Position numbers and translations under genes: made by a program
Part shown: in pieces, positions 8,691 to 16,906 of the stretch
Layout: each line of letters opens with the position of its first letter
Position numbering within the stretch: position 1 is the stretch's first letter
The notes under the pieces: model-generated
The model's input: the letters and a program-made list of their open reading frames with translations, nothing else
Databases searched by the model: none
Told to the model about the DNA's origin: nothing
Assembly: GCA_044228045.1 (NCBI GenBank)
Contig: JBGAVQ010000014.1
Location: 1-37,167, forward strand
Direction of reading: 5' to 3'
Length of the DNA stretch: 37,167 nucleotides
Origin: JAXLVB01 sp044228045
GTDB lineage: Bacteria > Bacteroidota > Bacteroidia > Cytophagales > Spirosomataceae

Positions 8691-8848
8691 CTTCGACTGC
8701 GCTCAGTTGCCTCTAATCTTTGGGCGGTAGTGCTGAATATGTAATGCTCCTTACAGGTCAGACGGGGTCGCCCAGACGTTCCGTCAGACCATTACCCAGC
8801 ATTACATTTTGTGACTACCCTTTGGGTAATTGAGCGTAGTCGAGGTTA
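8688..8848. repeat. 161-bp imperfect palindromic element (REP/MITE-like)
   Basis: The ends 8688-8711 and 8825-8848 are inverted repeats of about 24 bp with few mismatches. Inside, GGTAGT/ACTACC, TGTAATGCT/AGCATTACA and GGTCAGACGG/CCGTCAGACC also pair in nested order, so the whole segment can fold into one long hairpin. It begins at the stop codon of the preceding gene. Its start, ACTTCGACTGCGCTCAGT, resembles the start of each unit of the tandem repeat at 12513, suggesting one dispersed repeat family. No transposase or clear target duplication is seen. Confidence 0.7.
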
Positions 8849-8887
8849 AAGATAGAGCGTTATTTTTTTACCAAATTCCTTAAAACA

Positions 8888-10051
8888 ATGTCAAGCAAGA
8901 AACCACTCCGAATAGGTTTGATAGGCACGGGTCTGATGGGAAGAGCCCATGCTAATGGATATAACCGCATAACCAATTTTTTCCCAGAATTAGAATACAC
9001 ACCCGTTTTAAAGGCAGTTTGCTCACGCAATCCTGAAAAAGTACAAGCCTTTGCCGATCAATGGGGTTTTGAATCCGTTGAAACCGATTGGAAAGCCCTT
9101 ATTGCTCGTGACGATATTGATGCCGTTGATATTTGTACACCAAACGACTCTCATGCCGAAATTGCTTTGGCGGCGGCGGCGGCAGGCAAAATGATTTTGT
9201 GCGAAAAGCCCCTTGCTCGTACCTTAGAGGAGGGCGATGAAATGGTTGCAGCTATCGAGAAGGCAAACGTTAAAACAACAGTATGGTATAACTACCGTCG
9301 GATTCCGGCCGTAACCCTGGCCAAGCAAATTGTGGACTCTGGCAAATTGGGTAAAATCTATCACTACCGTGCCAATTTCTTACAAGACTGGACCATCAGC
9401 GCCGACCTTCCACAAGGCGGTACAGGCTTGTGGCGAATGGACATTGACTCGGCAGGCTCAGGCGTAACGGGTGACTTATTGGCACACTGCATAGATACTG
9501 CCATGTGGCTCAATGGTGCCATTACAGATGTTTCGGCCATGACCGAAACATTCATTAAAGAACGAATGCACCAACTCACAGGCAAAGTGCAGCCCGTTGG
9601 TATTGACGATGCCTGTATTTTTCATTGTCATTTTGAGAACGGCTCATTGGGCCTTTTTGAGTCAACTCGTTATGCACGTGGCCACAAAGCACTTTATACA
9701 TTTGAGATAAACGGAGCCGATGCCTCTATCCGTTGGGATTTACATGACCTGAACCGCCTCGAATATTTTGACCATCGGGACGAGTCTATTGTGCGAGGTT
9801 GGCGTTCTATTCACGTAACCGATGGAGACCAACCTTATATGAACAAGTGGTGGATTCCGGGTTGTGGTATTGGCTACGAGCATAGTTTTGTGCATCAAGT
9901 AGCCGATTTCTTGAAAAGTTTAGAGACAGGAATGCCCTGTTCGCCAACTTTCAAAGAAGCCCTGCAAACCCAAAAAGTCTGTGCAGCCGTCATTGACTCT
10001 GCAAATACAAGAAGTTGGAAAGATACAAATGTGGATAGCAGTGCCGTTTAA
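8888..10051 (+). CDS. Gfo/Idh/MocA-family NAD(P)-dependent oxidoreductase
   Basis: The 387-residue protein has an N-terminal Rossmann fold with GTGLMG (G13-x-G15-x-x-G18), the family CEKP motif (K107, substrate and cofactor contact) and a GDLLAHCIDTAMWL segment (D196, H200) that supplies the usual catalytic Asp/His pair. The C-terminal half is the alpha/beta domain of this family. Members oxidise a ring hydroxyl of sugars or cyclitols (inositol 2-dehydrogenase, glucoside 3-dehydrogenase and others). No Tat or Sec signal is visible, so it should be cytoplasmic. It is the only dehydrogenase of this class in the locus and so the best candidate for making the keto-intermediate used by the TIM-barrel enzymes. 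A terminator-like hairpin separates it from the ABC transporter. Confidence 0.9.
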   Translation: MSSKKPLRIGLIGTGLMGRAHANGYNRITNFFPELEYTPVLKAVCSRNPEKVQAFADQWGFESVETDWKALIARDDIDAVDICTPNDSHAEIALAAAAAGKMILCEKPLARTLEEGDEMVAAIEKANVKTTVWYNYRRIPAVTLAKQIVDSGKLGKIYHYRANFLQDWTISADLPQGGTGLWRMDIDSAGSGVTGDLLAHCIDTAMWLNGAITDVSAMTETFIKERMHQLTGKVQPVGIDDACIFHCHFENGSLGLFESTRYARGHKALYTFEINGADASIRWDLHDLNRLEYFDHRDESIVRGWRSIHVTDGDQPYMNKWWIPGCGIGYEHSFVHQVADFLKSLETGMPCSPTFKEALQTQKVCAAVIDSANTRSWKDTNVDSSAV

Positions 10052-10060
10052 AAATGCCTG

Positions 10061-10097
10061 AACGCTGACAGGATTGAATACTTGTCAGCGTTTTTAT
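10061..10097 (+). terminator. Intrinsic terminator or attenuator just before the ABC genes
   Basis: AACGCTGACA (10061-10070) pairs perfectly with TGTCAGCGTT (10083-10092) and is followed by a T-run (10091-10095). The ATG of the ABC ATPase lies only a few nucleotides later, at 10102. There is almost no space for a separate promoter after it, so partial read-through is the simplest way to express the transporter from upstream. Confidence 0.7.
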
Positions 10098-10101
10098 AGA
10101 T

Positions 10102-11589
10102 ATGCCTCAAAACAAACCCTATATCCTTCAAGTCCAAAACCTCTCCAAATCATTTTTGGGTGTAAAGGCATTGGATAAGGTGCAATTGAACCTTCGGAAA
10201 GGCGAAGTTCATGCCTTGATGGGTGAAAACGGGGCGGGTAAGTCCACATTTATGAAGATTTTGATGGGTTTGCTTCCTCCTGATGCGGGCGAAATTGTGT
10301 TTGAAGGCGAAGCATTAAAAAGTAGCAACGTTCATGAGGCTTTGAAAAGGGGAATCTCCATGATTCATCAGGAGATGTTGGTTGTTCCTGAGTTGACTGT
10401 GGCACAGAATATTTTTTTAGGTCGAGAAACCGCCAGTTGGTTAAATGATAAAGAAATTAACCAACAATCAGAAGCGTTGCTTGGGCAAATGGGGCTGAGT
10501 ATCAACCCCAAAACCAAGATGAAGTATCTCAGCGTGGCCGAAATGCAAATGGTAGAAATTGCCAAAGCTATTTCAAACAACGCCAAGGTCATTATCATGG
10601 ACGAACCCACCTCAGCCATTTCGGATAAAGAGGTTGCGACGCTGTTCAACATCATTAGGGCGTTAAAAAATAAAGGCGTGGCGATTATCTACATCTCGCA
10701 TAAAATGGACGAGATTTACGAAATTGCCGACACCATTACTGTGCTGCGAGATGGGCAATACATCGGCACCCAAAGAGCAACTGATTTGGACAGAAAAGCC
10801 TTGATAGCCATGATGGTAGGGCGTGAAATCGAAACACTTTACCCCGAATCGCTTTCAGAAAAAGGAAAGGTCATTTTATCTGTTCAAAACCTGAGCCGAC
10901 AAGGAAAATTCGCTGATATTAGCTTTGATGTTCACGAAGGCGAAGTGCTTGGCATAGCAGGCTTGATGGGCGCAGGCCGCACCGAAATTGCTCGGGCTAT
11001 TTATGGATTAGATAAATATGACGGCGGTGAGATTGCCATTGAAGGACAAAAAATGAGCATCAAGTCGCCACAAGATGCTATTAAAAATGGCATTGGTTAC
11101 GTGAGTGAAGATCGAAAAGGTTGGGGCTTTATTCCAGCAATGTCGGTCAAACACAACATTAGCTTGACCAATTTGCCCAATCATGCCAACCGTGGAGGCT
11201 GGGTTCAAATGAAAAGTGAATCCACTTCGGCTGAAAAAATGCTAAATGAGCTAAAAATCAAAGCCGCAAGCATTGACCAGCACGTGACGTATCTGAGTGG
11301 CGGCAATCAGCAAAAGGTAGTGATTGGTAGGGTATTGTCGGCTTTGCCTAAGATTGTCATTCTCGACGAACCCACCAGAGGAGTGGACATAGGTGCAAAA
11401 TTTGAGATTTATAAATTGATTAACAAGTTGACTAATAGCGGTATAGCCGTTGTGATGATTTCGTCGGAACTACCAGAAATTTTGGGTATGAGCGACCGAA
11501 TCCTGGTTTTGTCAAAGGGAAAACAAACAGCATTGTTGTCAAAACAAGAAGCAACACAAGAAAATATTATGCGTTATGCAGTTCATTAG
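10102..11589 (+). CDS. RbsA-type sugar ABC transporter ATP-binding protein
   Basis: The 495-residue protein has two fused nucleotide-binding domains, as in RbsA, MglA and XylG. NBD1 has a Walker A at residues 41-49 (GENGAGKST), a degenerate signature LSVAEMQMVEI and Walker B IIMDEPTSA. NBD2 has a degenerate Walker A (GLMGAGRTE), signature LSGGNQQK and Walker B VILDEPTRGVDIG. The degenerate second P-loop is normal for the carbohydrate-uptake-2 family. It energises import of a monosaccharide, polyol or cyclitol across the inner membrane. Its 3' end overlaps the permease gene by 14 nt, so the two are translationally coupled. Imports of this class are typically unphosphorylated sugars, which fits the free-sugar enzymes upstream. 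I withhold an rbs symbol because ribose is not implied. Confidence 0.93.
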   Translation: MPQNKPYILQVQNLSKSFLGVKALDKVQLNLRKGEVHALMGENGAGKSTFMKILMGLLPPDAGEIVFEGEALKSSNVHEALKRGISMIHQEMLVVPELTVAQNIFLGRETASWLNDKEINQQSEALLGQMGLSINPKTKMKYLSVAEMQMVEIAKAISNNAKVIIMDEPTSAISDKEVATLFNIIRALKNKGVAIIYISHKMDEIYEIADTITVLRDGQYIGTQRATDLDRKALIAMMVGREIETLYPESLSEKGKVILSVQNLSRQGKFADISFDVHEGEVLGIAGLMGAGRTEIARAIYGLDKYDGGEIAIEGQKMSIKSPQDAIKNGIGYVSEDRKGWGFIPAMSVKHNISLTNLPNHANRGGWVQMKSESTSAEKMLNELKIKAASIDQHVTYLSGGNQQKVVIGRVLSALPKIVILDEPTRGVDIGAKFEIYKLINKLTNSGIAVVMISSELPEILGMSDRILVLSKGKQTALLSKQEATQENIMRYAVH

Positions 11590-12514
11590 AAGTCTTAGGC
11601 AATACGGCATTTTTGTGGCATTTATTATCATTTGCCTGATTTTGTCATTTGTTGCTCCCCAGTTTCTGACCATTTCTAACTGGACTATTATAATTACGCA
11701 AGTATCTATCAATGCCTTGTTGGCTTTTGGCGTTACGTTTGTGATTATTACAGGTGGTATTGACCTATCGTTGGGGTCAATTTTGGCTGTTACGGGCATT
11801 GTGGCGGCATCGTTGGCGCATCCTGACACCTACTCAGTTATCGTGCCAATTCTGGTAGGGCTATTCTCGGGTTTGCTCATAGGGGCTTTCAATGGCTTTG
11901 TTATTACCCAAAGCAAAATTGCTCCGTTTATTGTTACGCTTGGCACCATGACTATTGGGCGTGGCTTGGCTCTTATTTTGAGTAAAGGTCGCCCCATTTC
12001 TAATCTTTCTGATTCCTTCAATTTTATTGGTGGTGGTAATGTTTTGGGCATTCCGTTTCCAATTATTGTCTTGATTGTTGCTTTTAGCATTTGTTATATT
12101 ATCCTCAAAAAGACCATTTTAGGGCGTTACATTTATGCAGTGGGGGGCAATGAGCAAGCCGCCAAAGCTTCGGGAATCAATGTTAATCAAATAAAATTGG
12201 CCGTTTATTCAATCTGTGGCCTATTGTCAGGGCTGGCAGGGATATTATTAACGTCCCGAATCACCACAGGGCAACCCAATGCAGGTGTGGGGTTTGAGTT
12301 AGATGCCATTGCGGCGGCTATTATTGGCGGTACAAGCACCTCGGGTGGCACAGGTACCATGACGGGCACATTGGTAGGGGCTTTGCTCATTGGTGTAATT
12401 AACAATGGCTTAGACTTACTCAACGTTACCTCGTATTATCAGCAAGTGGTTATGGGGGCTATCATCATCGGGGCTGTGGTGTTGGATAGCTGGAATCAAA
12501 AAAGAAATACATGA
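11576..12514 (+). CDS. RbsC-type sugar ABC transporter permease
   Basis: The 312-residue integral membrane protein is of the BPD_transp_2 family with about 8-10 hydrophobic helices. The conserved GGIDLSLGSILAVTG segment near the N-terminus and the C-terminal IAAAIIGGTSTSGGTGTM stretch are diagnostic of RbsC, AraH and XylH permeases. The start overlaps the ATPase gene by 14 nt. The stop TGA (12512-12514) runs straight into a tandem hairpin repeat, which separates this gene from the binding-protein gene. It forms the inner-membrane channel with the ATPase, probably as a homodimer. Confidence 0.93.
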   Translation: MQFIRSLRQYGIFVAFIIICLILSFVAPQFLTISNWTIIITQVSINALLAFGVTFVIITGGIDLSLGSILAVTGIVAASLAHPDTYSVIVPILVGLFSGLLIGAFNGFVITQSKIAPFIVTLGTMTIGRGLALILSKGRPISNLSDSFNFIGGGNVLGIPFPIIVLIVAFSICYIILKKTILGRYIYAVGGNEQAAKASGINVNQIKLAVYSICGLLSGLAGILLTSRITTGQPNAGVGFELDAIAAAIIGGTSTSGGTGTMTGTLVGALLIGVINNGLDLLNVTSYYQQVVMGAIIIGAVVLDSWNQKRNT

Positions 12515-12694
12515 GACTTCGGCTTCGCTCAGTCTCCGGTTCGGATATAAGACGAGATTTCGGCTTCGCTTGGTCTCTGGTTCGGATATAAGACGAGACT
12601 TCGGCTTCGCTCGGTCTCCGATTTGGTAACAGAGTGGGCTTGGTGTCTGAGCGGATCGGACTGCCGAAGCGGCCGAAGACACAATACCTCTAAA
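12513..12694. repeat. 41-bp tandem hairpin repeat plus inverted relative
   Basis: Two full 41-bp units (12513-12553 and 12554-12594) and a partial third (from 12595) each start with GAGACT or GAGATT and contain TTCGGCTTCGCT followed by a GTCTC arm. Each unit can form its own hairpin, and differences between arms keep G-U or Watson-Crick pairing. A fourth hairpin (about 12643-12682, GTGTCT with AGACAC) carries a related GAAGCGGCCGAAG core in inverse orientation. The element fills most of the 190-nt gap between the permease and binding-protein genes. Its likely effect is mRNA 3'-end protection, as known for REP elements in transporter operons. Confidence 0.75.
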
Positions 12695-12704
12695 ACAACT
12701 CAAC

Positions 12705-13634
12705 ATGAAACAATTATTGTCAATTCTACTCATTACCATTCTCTTATTTTCGGGCTGCAATCAGGCCAGCAAAACACAAGAAGGCAGCAATAAAATGGTG
12801 ATTGGTGCTACCATGCTTAGTATGCAAAATGAGTTCATTGTGAATGTGAGCGACGAAATGGAGAAGAAAGCCAAAGAATTAGGCGTAGAATTGATAATTG
12901 TTGATGCCGAACATTCACCCTTGAAGCAAATTGAGCAAGTAGAGAGTTTTATTGCCCAAAAAGTAGATGCTATTATCCTCAATCCATGCGAAGTAGAGGC
13001 AAGCTCGCCCGCCGTAGCCAAAGCCTTAGCCGCCAAGATTCCCATCATCAACGTAAACTCAGCTACCAGTGCCAAACCAACGGCCTTTGTAGGCTCCGAT
13101 GACGTAGAATCGGCTCGAATAGCCATGCGACACATTGCCCAAAACCTCGGTGGCAAAGGAAACATCGTGATGATTCATGGTTTTATGGGGCAAGCCGCTC
13201 AGATTCAGCGAGAACAAGGCGCACGAGAGATTTTGAAGGAATTTCCTAACCTGAAACTCATTGCTCATCAAACAGGCGAGTGGGACAGGGCCAAGTCCAT
13301 GTCGTTGATGGAAAACTGGATTCAATCATACGGCACGCAAATCAACGCCGTTTTTGCCCAAAACGACGAAATGGGCTTGGGCGCACTCAAAGCCCTGCAA
13401 GATGCAGGCCTAAAAGACAAAGTAGTGGTAGTGGGCATTGATGCCATTCCAGATGCTCTCCAAGCGGTCAAAAAAGGAACATTAGACGCTACGGTTTTCC
13501 AAAATGCCAAGCAACAAGGGGCAGGAGCCATTGAAACGGCTGTGAAAATTGCTACAAACAAGCCTTTCGAGAAAGAGCTGCTGATTCCGTTCCAGTTAAT
13601 CACCAAAGAGAATGTGGCTAAGTTTATAAAATAG
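12705..13634 (+). CDS. RbsB-type sugar-binding lipoprotein
   Basis: The 309-residue product has a lipoprotein signal (hydrophobic core then LLFSGC, lipid Cys18) and a type I periplasmic-binding fold (Peripla_BP_4). Visible family traits are the early VIGATMLSMQNEFIVN strand, KVDAIILNPCE, the VGSDDVESARIA hinge segment and NAVFAQNDEMGLGALKAL. It captures the sugar for the RbsA/RbsC-type importer and is anchored to a membrane facing the periplasm. Gene order ATPase-permease-binding protein differs from many operons where the binding protein comes first or last without a gap; here hairpin repeats precede it. A separate promoter module for susC lies about 20 nt after its stop. Confidence 0.92.
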   Translation: MKQLLSILLITILLFSGCNQASKTQEGSNKMVIGATMLSMQNEFIVNVSDEMEKKAKELGVELIIVDAEHSPLKQIEQVESFIAQKVDAIILNPCEVEASSPAVAKALAAKIPIINVNSATSAKPTAFVGSDDVESARIAMRHIAQNLGGKGNIVMIHGFMGQAAQIQREQGAREILKEFPNLKLIAHQTGEWDRAKSMSLMENWIQSYGTQINAVFAQNDEMGLGALKALQDAGLKDKVVVVGIDAIPDALQAVKKGTLDATVFQNAKQQGAGAIETAVKIATNKPFEKELLIPFQLITKENVAKFIK

Positions 13635-13656
13635 TTTTAAGGTTTGTGAGAAAAGA

Positions 13657-13741
13657 GGATTTTTTTGTACAAAAGCAGGATAGTGTAGGATGGTTGATTG
13701 AGGTGTTTTCTGAATATTTGTACAATATCAGTATTAAATAG
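13657..13741 (+). promoter_or_regulatory. Promoter module B upstream of susC
   Basis: This matches module A at 308-393. A T7 tract and GTACAAAAGCAGG precede the half-sites AGGATAGT (13677-13684) and AGGATGGT (13687-13694). TTTG follows after 22 nt (13717-13720) and TAGACTGA begins after a further 18 nt. About 34 of 38-39 positions in the upstream part agree between the two modules. The susC ATG lies 50 nt downstream. I infer co-regulation of the SusCD pair with the catabolic operon by one DNA-binding regulator, not encoded in the window as far as I can see. Confidence 0.65.
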
Positions 13742-13790
13742 ACTGATTACATGCTTTTCTTGTTTTTCAAACTCTTAAAACTATTATCAA

Positions 13791-16700
13791 ATGAAACAAA
13801 CTTTTATTCTCATCAGGAATAAACGTCAGGTATGGGGCTACATTATGTTGCTCATGCTAATCTGCACGTCTTTTTCCTTCGCCCAGCAACAAATTAAGGG
13901 GAGAGTTTCGGATCCAACTGGTGAAGCATTAGTTGGGGTAACTGTTTCGGTAAAAGGAGCTAACCGAGGTACAGCAACAGATATTGAAGGTAATTACAAA
14001 ATAGATGCTGCCAACAATGCCGTATTGGTATTTAGTTTTGTTGGTTATGTTGCCAAAGAAATAACCGTTGCTGGGCAGCAGGCACTTAATGTTACCTTAG
14101 AAGTAGATGACAAATTACTGAGCGAAGTAGTAGTAGTAGGATACGGTAGCCAACTAAAAAAAGAAGTAACAGGGGCCGTACAAACGCTGAGTTACAAAGA
14201 CATCAAAGACCTGCCCGTTTCGCAAGTTGCTCAAAAGCTACAAGGCCAGTTGGCTGGGGTACAAATCAACCAAGCTACCGGCAAACCAGGCCAGGGCATG
14301 ACGGTTCGGGTTCGAGGGCAACTATCGGTTTCGGCAGGTAGCGACCCCCTCTATGTAGTTGATGGGTTTCCAATAACAGGTAACATTGGTGCTATTAACC
14401 CAGACGAAATAGAAGACATCTCGGTTTTAAAAGATGCAGCCTCTACTTCGCTATATGGATCCAGAGCAGCTAATGGCGTTGTGCTTATTACCACCAAAAA
14501 AGGCAAAAATGGCACAAATGTAAGTTTCAATGTTTTTACGGGCTTACAACAAGTACCTAAAAAAGGCAGAATCGAGATGATGGATGCCGTAGAATTTGCC
14601 CAATTTAAAAAAGAATCCTACGAAGATGCCAAACAGGCCGTGCCGGTCGAATTCCAAAACCCGTCACAATACGAAGGTAAAAACAACGATTGGTACGATG
14701 CTCTATTGCGAGTAGCACCCTTGCAGAGCTACAATTTGAGCCTTACTTCTAATAAAGATAGAGTAAGAACCGCCGTTGTTGCGGGGGTATTTAACCAACA
14801 AGGTGTGGTACTCAACAACGAATATCAAAGGTATTCGCTTCGGATGAACACCGAATTCGACGTATCGAATAAAGTTAAAATTGGATTCAACATAGCCCCG
14901 CAATATGTATTTGACAATACCCCTCGAACTGATGGAGATAGGGGAACCGGTATTTTGTTTAACGCCTTGCATACGTGGCCAGTGATGCCAATTCGAGACG
15001 AAAAGGGCGAACTCACACTATTTAACAGGTTTCCGGCCAGTACAGGTAATATTTTTGCCTATGCCAACTGGGTAAGAGCTGCCGATGAACTAATAAACGA
15101 AACCAAAAATGTAAGCTTACTGTCTAACGCCTATTTGCAATACCAACCCATCAGAGGCTTAATACTGAAATCTACGTTCAACGTAGAGATGCTAAACTCG
15201 AAATTCTTTTTCTTTAACCCATCTACAGCCACGAGTGCCATTAACACGCCGATTCCAACTACGGCCGTTTCGATTCGTGAAAACATAGAGAACATTACTT
15301 GGTTAAATGAAAACTTAGCAACTTATACCAAGAGCATCAACGCCCACAATTTTGAGCTTTTAGCAGGGTTTACAAATCAGCGTTTTCGTCAAGAAAACAC
15401 TCGTATTCAGGCAGATACCTATGCTGATGATAGACTTCCAACTATTCAAGGGGCTATCAATGTAAACAGAGCTGGTACAACCAACGGTGTGCAAGAGTGG
15501 AGCCTAACGTCTTTTCTTTCTCGCTTTACTTACAATTACAAAGGGAAGTATTTGTTAACAGCGGCCATTCGTACTGATGGGTCTTCTCGTTTTGGTGCCG
15601 ACAACCGCTGGGGTACTTTTCCGTCTGTTTCGGCTGGTTGGGTAGTTTCGGATGAAGAATTTCTTAAAAAATATTCCAAAATATCTTTTGCCAAACTCAG
15701 AGCAAGCTACGGGATAATTGGCAACAACAACATTGGTAATTATACTTCGTATGCACTCATTAACAATACAGTCAATGCGGTTTTTGGGAACACAGTAGCA
15801 CCGGGTGCAGTAATTACCTCTTTGGCTAATAGCAACTTGGGCTGGGAAACCACCAAACAAATAGACCTTGGCTTAGACCTTGGCTTGTTCAATGACCGAA
15901 TCCAGTTTGTCTATGACTTTTATACCAAAAGAACAACCAACCTGCTATATAGTGTACAAATAGCACAAGAATCTGGGTTTGGTAACTTCAATGATAACAT
16001 TGGAGAAATTAAATTTTGGGGACATGAATTTGCGTTGAATACTAAAAACACCGTTGGAAAACTGAAATGGGGAACCAACTTCAATATCTCATTTAATCGT
16101 AATAAGGTAGTAGCATTAGCAGAGGGTATTGACCGGGTTTATGGCTTATTTCATATCACCAAAGTAGGTTATCCTTTTGGGCAGTTCTATGGTCACATTT
16201 CGCAAGGGATGTATCAAAATGCCGAAGATCTCAAAAACAACCCCCAAGTGCCTGGTCGCTCAACCATTGGTAGTATTAAATTGACTGACCAAAACGGCGA
16301 TGGTATCATTACCAACGGTGGCGATTTTGATGACCGTGTTATTATGGGCAACCCGTTCCCTAAGTTTACTTATGGCATCACTAATAATTTTCAATATGGC
16401 AATTGGGACCTTAGCATTATTGGCTCAGGCTCGTATGGAAACCAATTGTTGGTGCGCCATATCTATAGTACTGCCAACTTAGATGGTGTATTCAACATGG
16501 TAAGAGAGGCAAAGTATCGGTTTAGGTCAGAGGCCAACCCAGGCAAAGGCATGTATGGTACTACCGTAGGTGGTGGTAACGTAACAGGTATTGAGCGTGA
16601 CTGGATGAACAGCCGCTTTATTGCAGATGCTTCGTTTTTTACTATCAAAAACATCACGCTCGGGCATACCATACAAGCCAAAAACTTGTTCTTCAAATCG

Positions 16701-16883
16701 GCTCGTTTATATACCTCTATTCAGCAAGCCTTTGTATTTACCAAATATTGGGGCGGCCCAAATCCTGAAACAAGTGCAAATACAGCAGGAACTGGCGACG
16801 GTGGTAACCTCAGTCAAGGGGTAGATCTTTCAAACTATCCTGTTCCACGCACGTTCACACTTGGGGTTAATTTGAATTTTTAG
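13791..16883 (+). CDS. SusC/RagA-family TonB-dependent outer-membrane transporter
   Basis: The 1030-residue product has a signal peptide ending SFSFA-Q (about residue 31), a CarboxypepD_reg-like domain (about 34-108), a TonB-box-like region with VVVVGYGS (113-120), a plug domain containing YVVDGFPI and VLKDAASTSLYGSRAANGVVLITTK split across strands, and a long beta-barrel ending in FTLGVNLNF with terminal Phe. This is the standard SusC layout and length. It imports a ligand across the outer membrane with energy from TonB. It is followed 23 nt later by its SusD partner. Together with the ABC importer it gives the locus uptake across both membranes. No FecR-type N-terminal STN domain is seen. 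Confidence 0.96.
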   Translation: MKQTFILIRNKRQVWGYIMLLMLICTSFSFAQQQIKGRVSDPTGEALVGVTVSVKGANRGTATDIEGNYKIDAANNAVLVFSFVGYVAKEITVAGQQALNVTLEVDDKLLSEVVVVGYGSQLKKEVTGAVQTLSYKDIKDLPVSQVAQKLQGQLAGVQINQATGKPGQGMTVRVRGQLSVSAGSDPLYVVDGFPITGNIGAINPDEIEDISVLKDAASTSLYGSRAANGVVLITTKKGKNGTNVSFNVFTGLQQVPKKGRIEMMDAVEFAQFKKESYEDAKQAVPVEFQNPSQYEGKNNDWYDALLRVAPLQSYNLSLTSNKDRVRTAVVAGVFNQQGVVLNNEYQRYSLRMNTEFDVSNKVKIGFNIAPQYVFDNTPRTDGDRGTGILFNALHTWPVMPIRDEKGELTLFNRFPASTGNIFAYANWVRAADELINETKNVSLLSNAYLQYQPIRGLILKSTFNVEMLNSKFFFFNPSTATSAINTPIPTTAVSIRENIENITWLNENLATYTKSINAHNFELLAGFTNQRFRQENTRIQADTYADDRLPTIQGAINVNRAGTTNGVQEWSLTSFLSRFTYNYKGKYLLTAAIRTDGSSRFGADNRWGTFPSVSAGWVVSDEEFLKKYSKISFAKLRASYGIIGNNNIGNYTSYALINNTVNAVFGNTVAPGAVITSLANSNLGWETTKQIDLGLDLGLFNDRIQFVYDFYTKRTTNLLYSVQIAQESGFGNFNDNIGEIKFWGHEFALNTKNTVGKLKWGTNFNISFNRNKVVALAEGIDRVYGLFHITKVGYPFGQFYGHISQGMYQNAEDLKNNPQVPGRSTIGSIKLTDQNGDGIITNGGDFDDRVIMGNPFPKFTYGITNNFQYGNWDLSIIGSGSYGNQLLVRHIYSTANLDGVFNMVREAKYRFRSEANPGKGMYGTTVGGGNVTGIERDWMNSRFIADASFFTIKNITLGHTIQAKNLFFKSARLYTSIQQAFVFTKYWGGPNPETSANTAGTGDGGNLSQGVDLSNYPVPRTFTLGVNLNF

Positions 16884-16906
16884 TAAACACTTAATCAGGA
16901 TCCAAA

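Noticed and set aside
12513..12630. Tandem repeats that might suggest a CRISPR array
   Set aside because: The units are contiguous with no spacers, each is itself a hairpin, and no cas gene is present.
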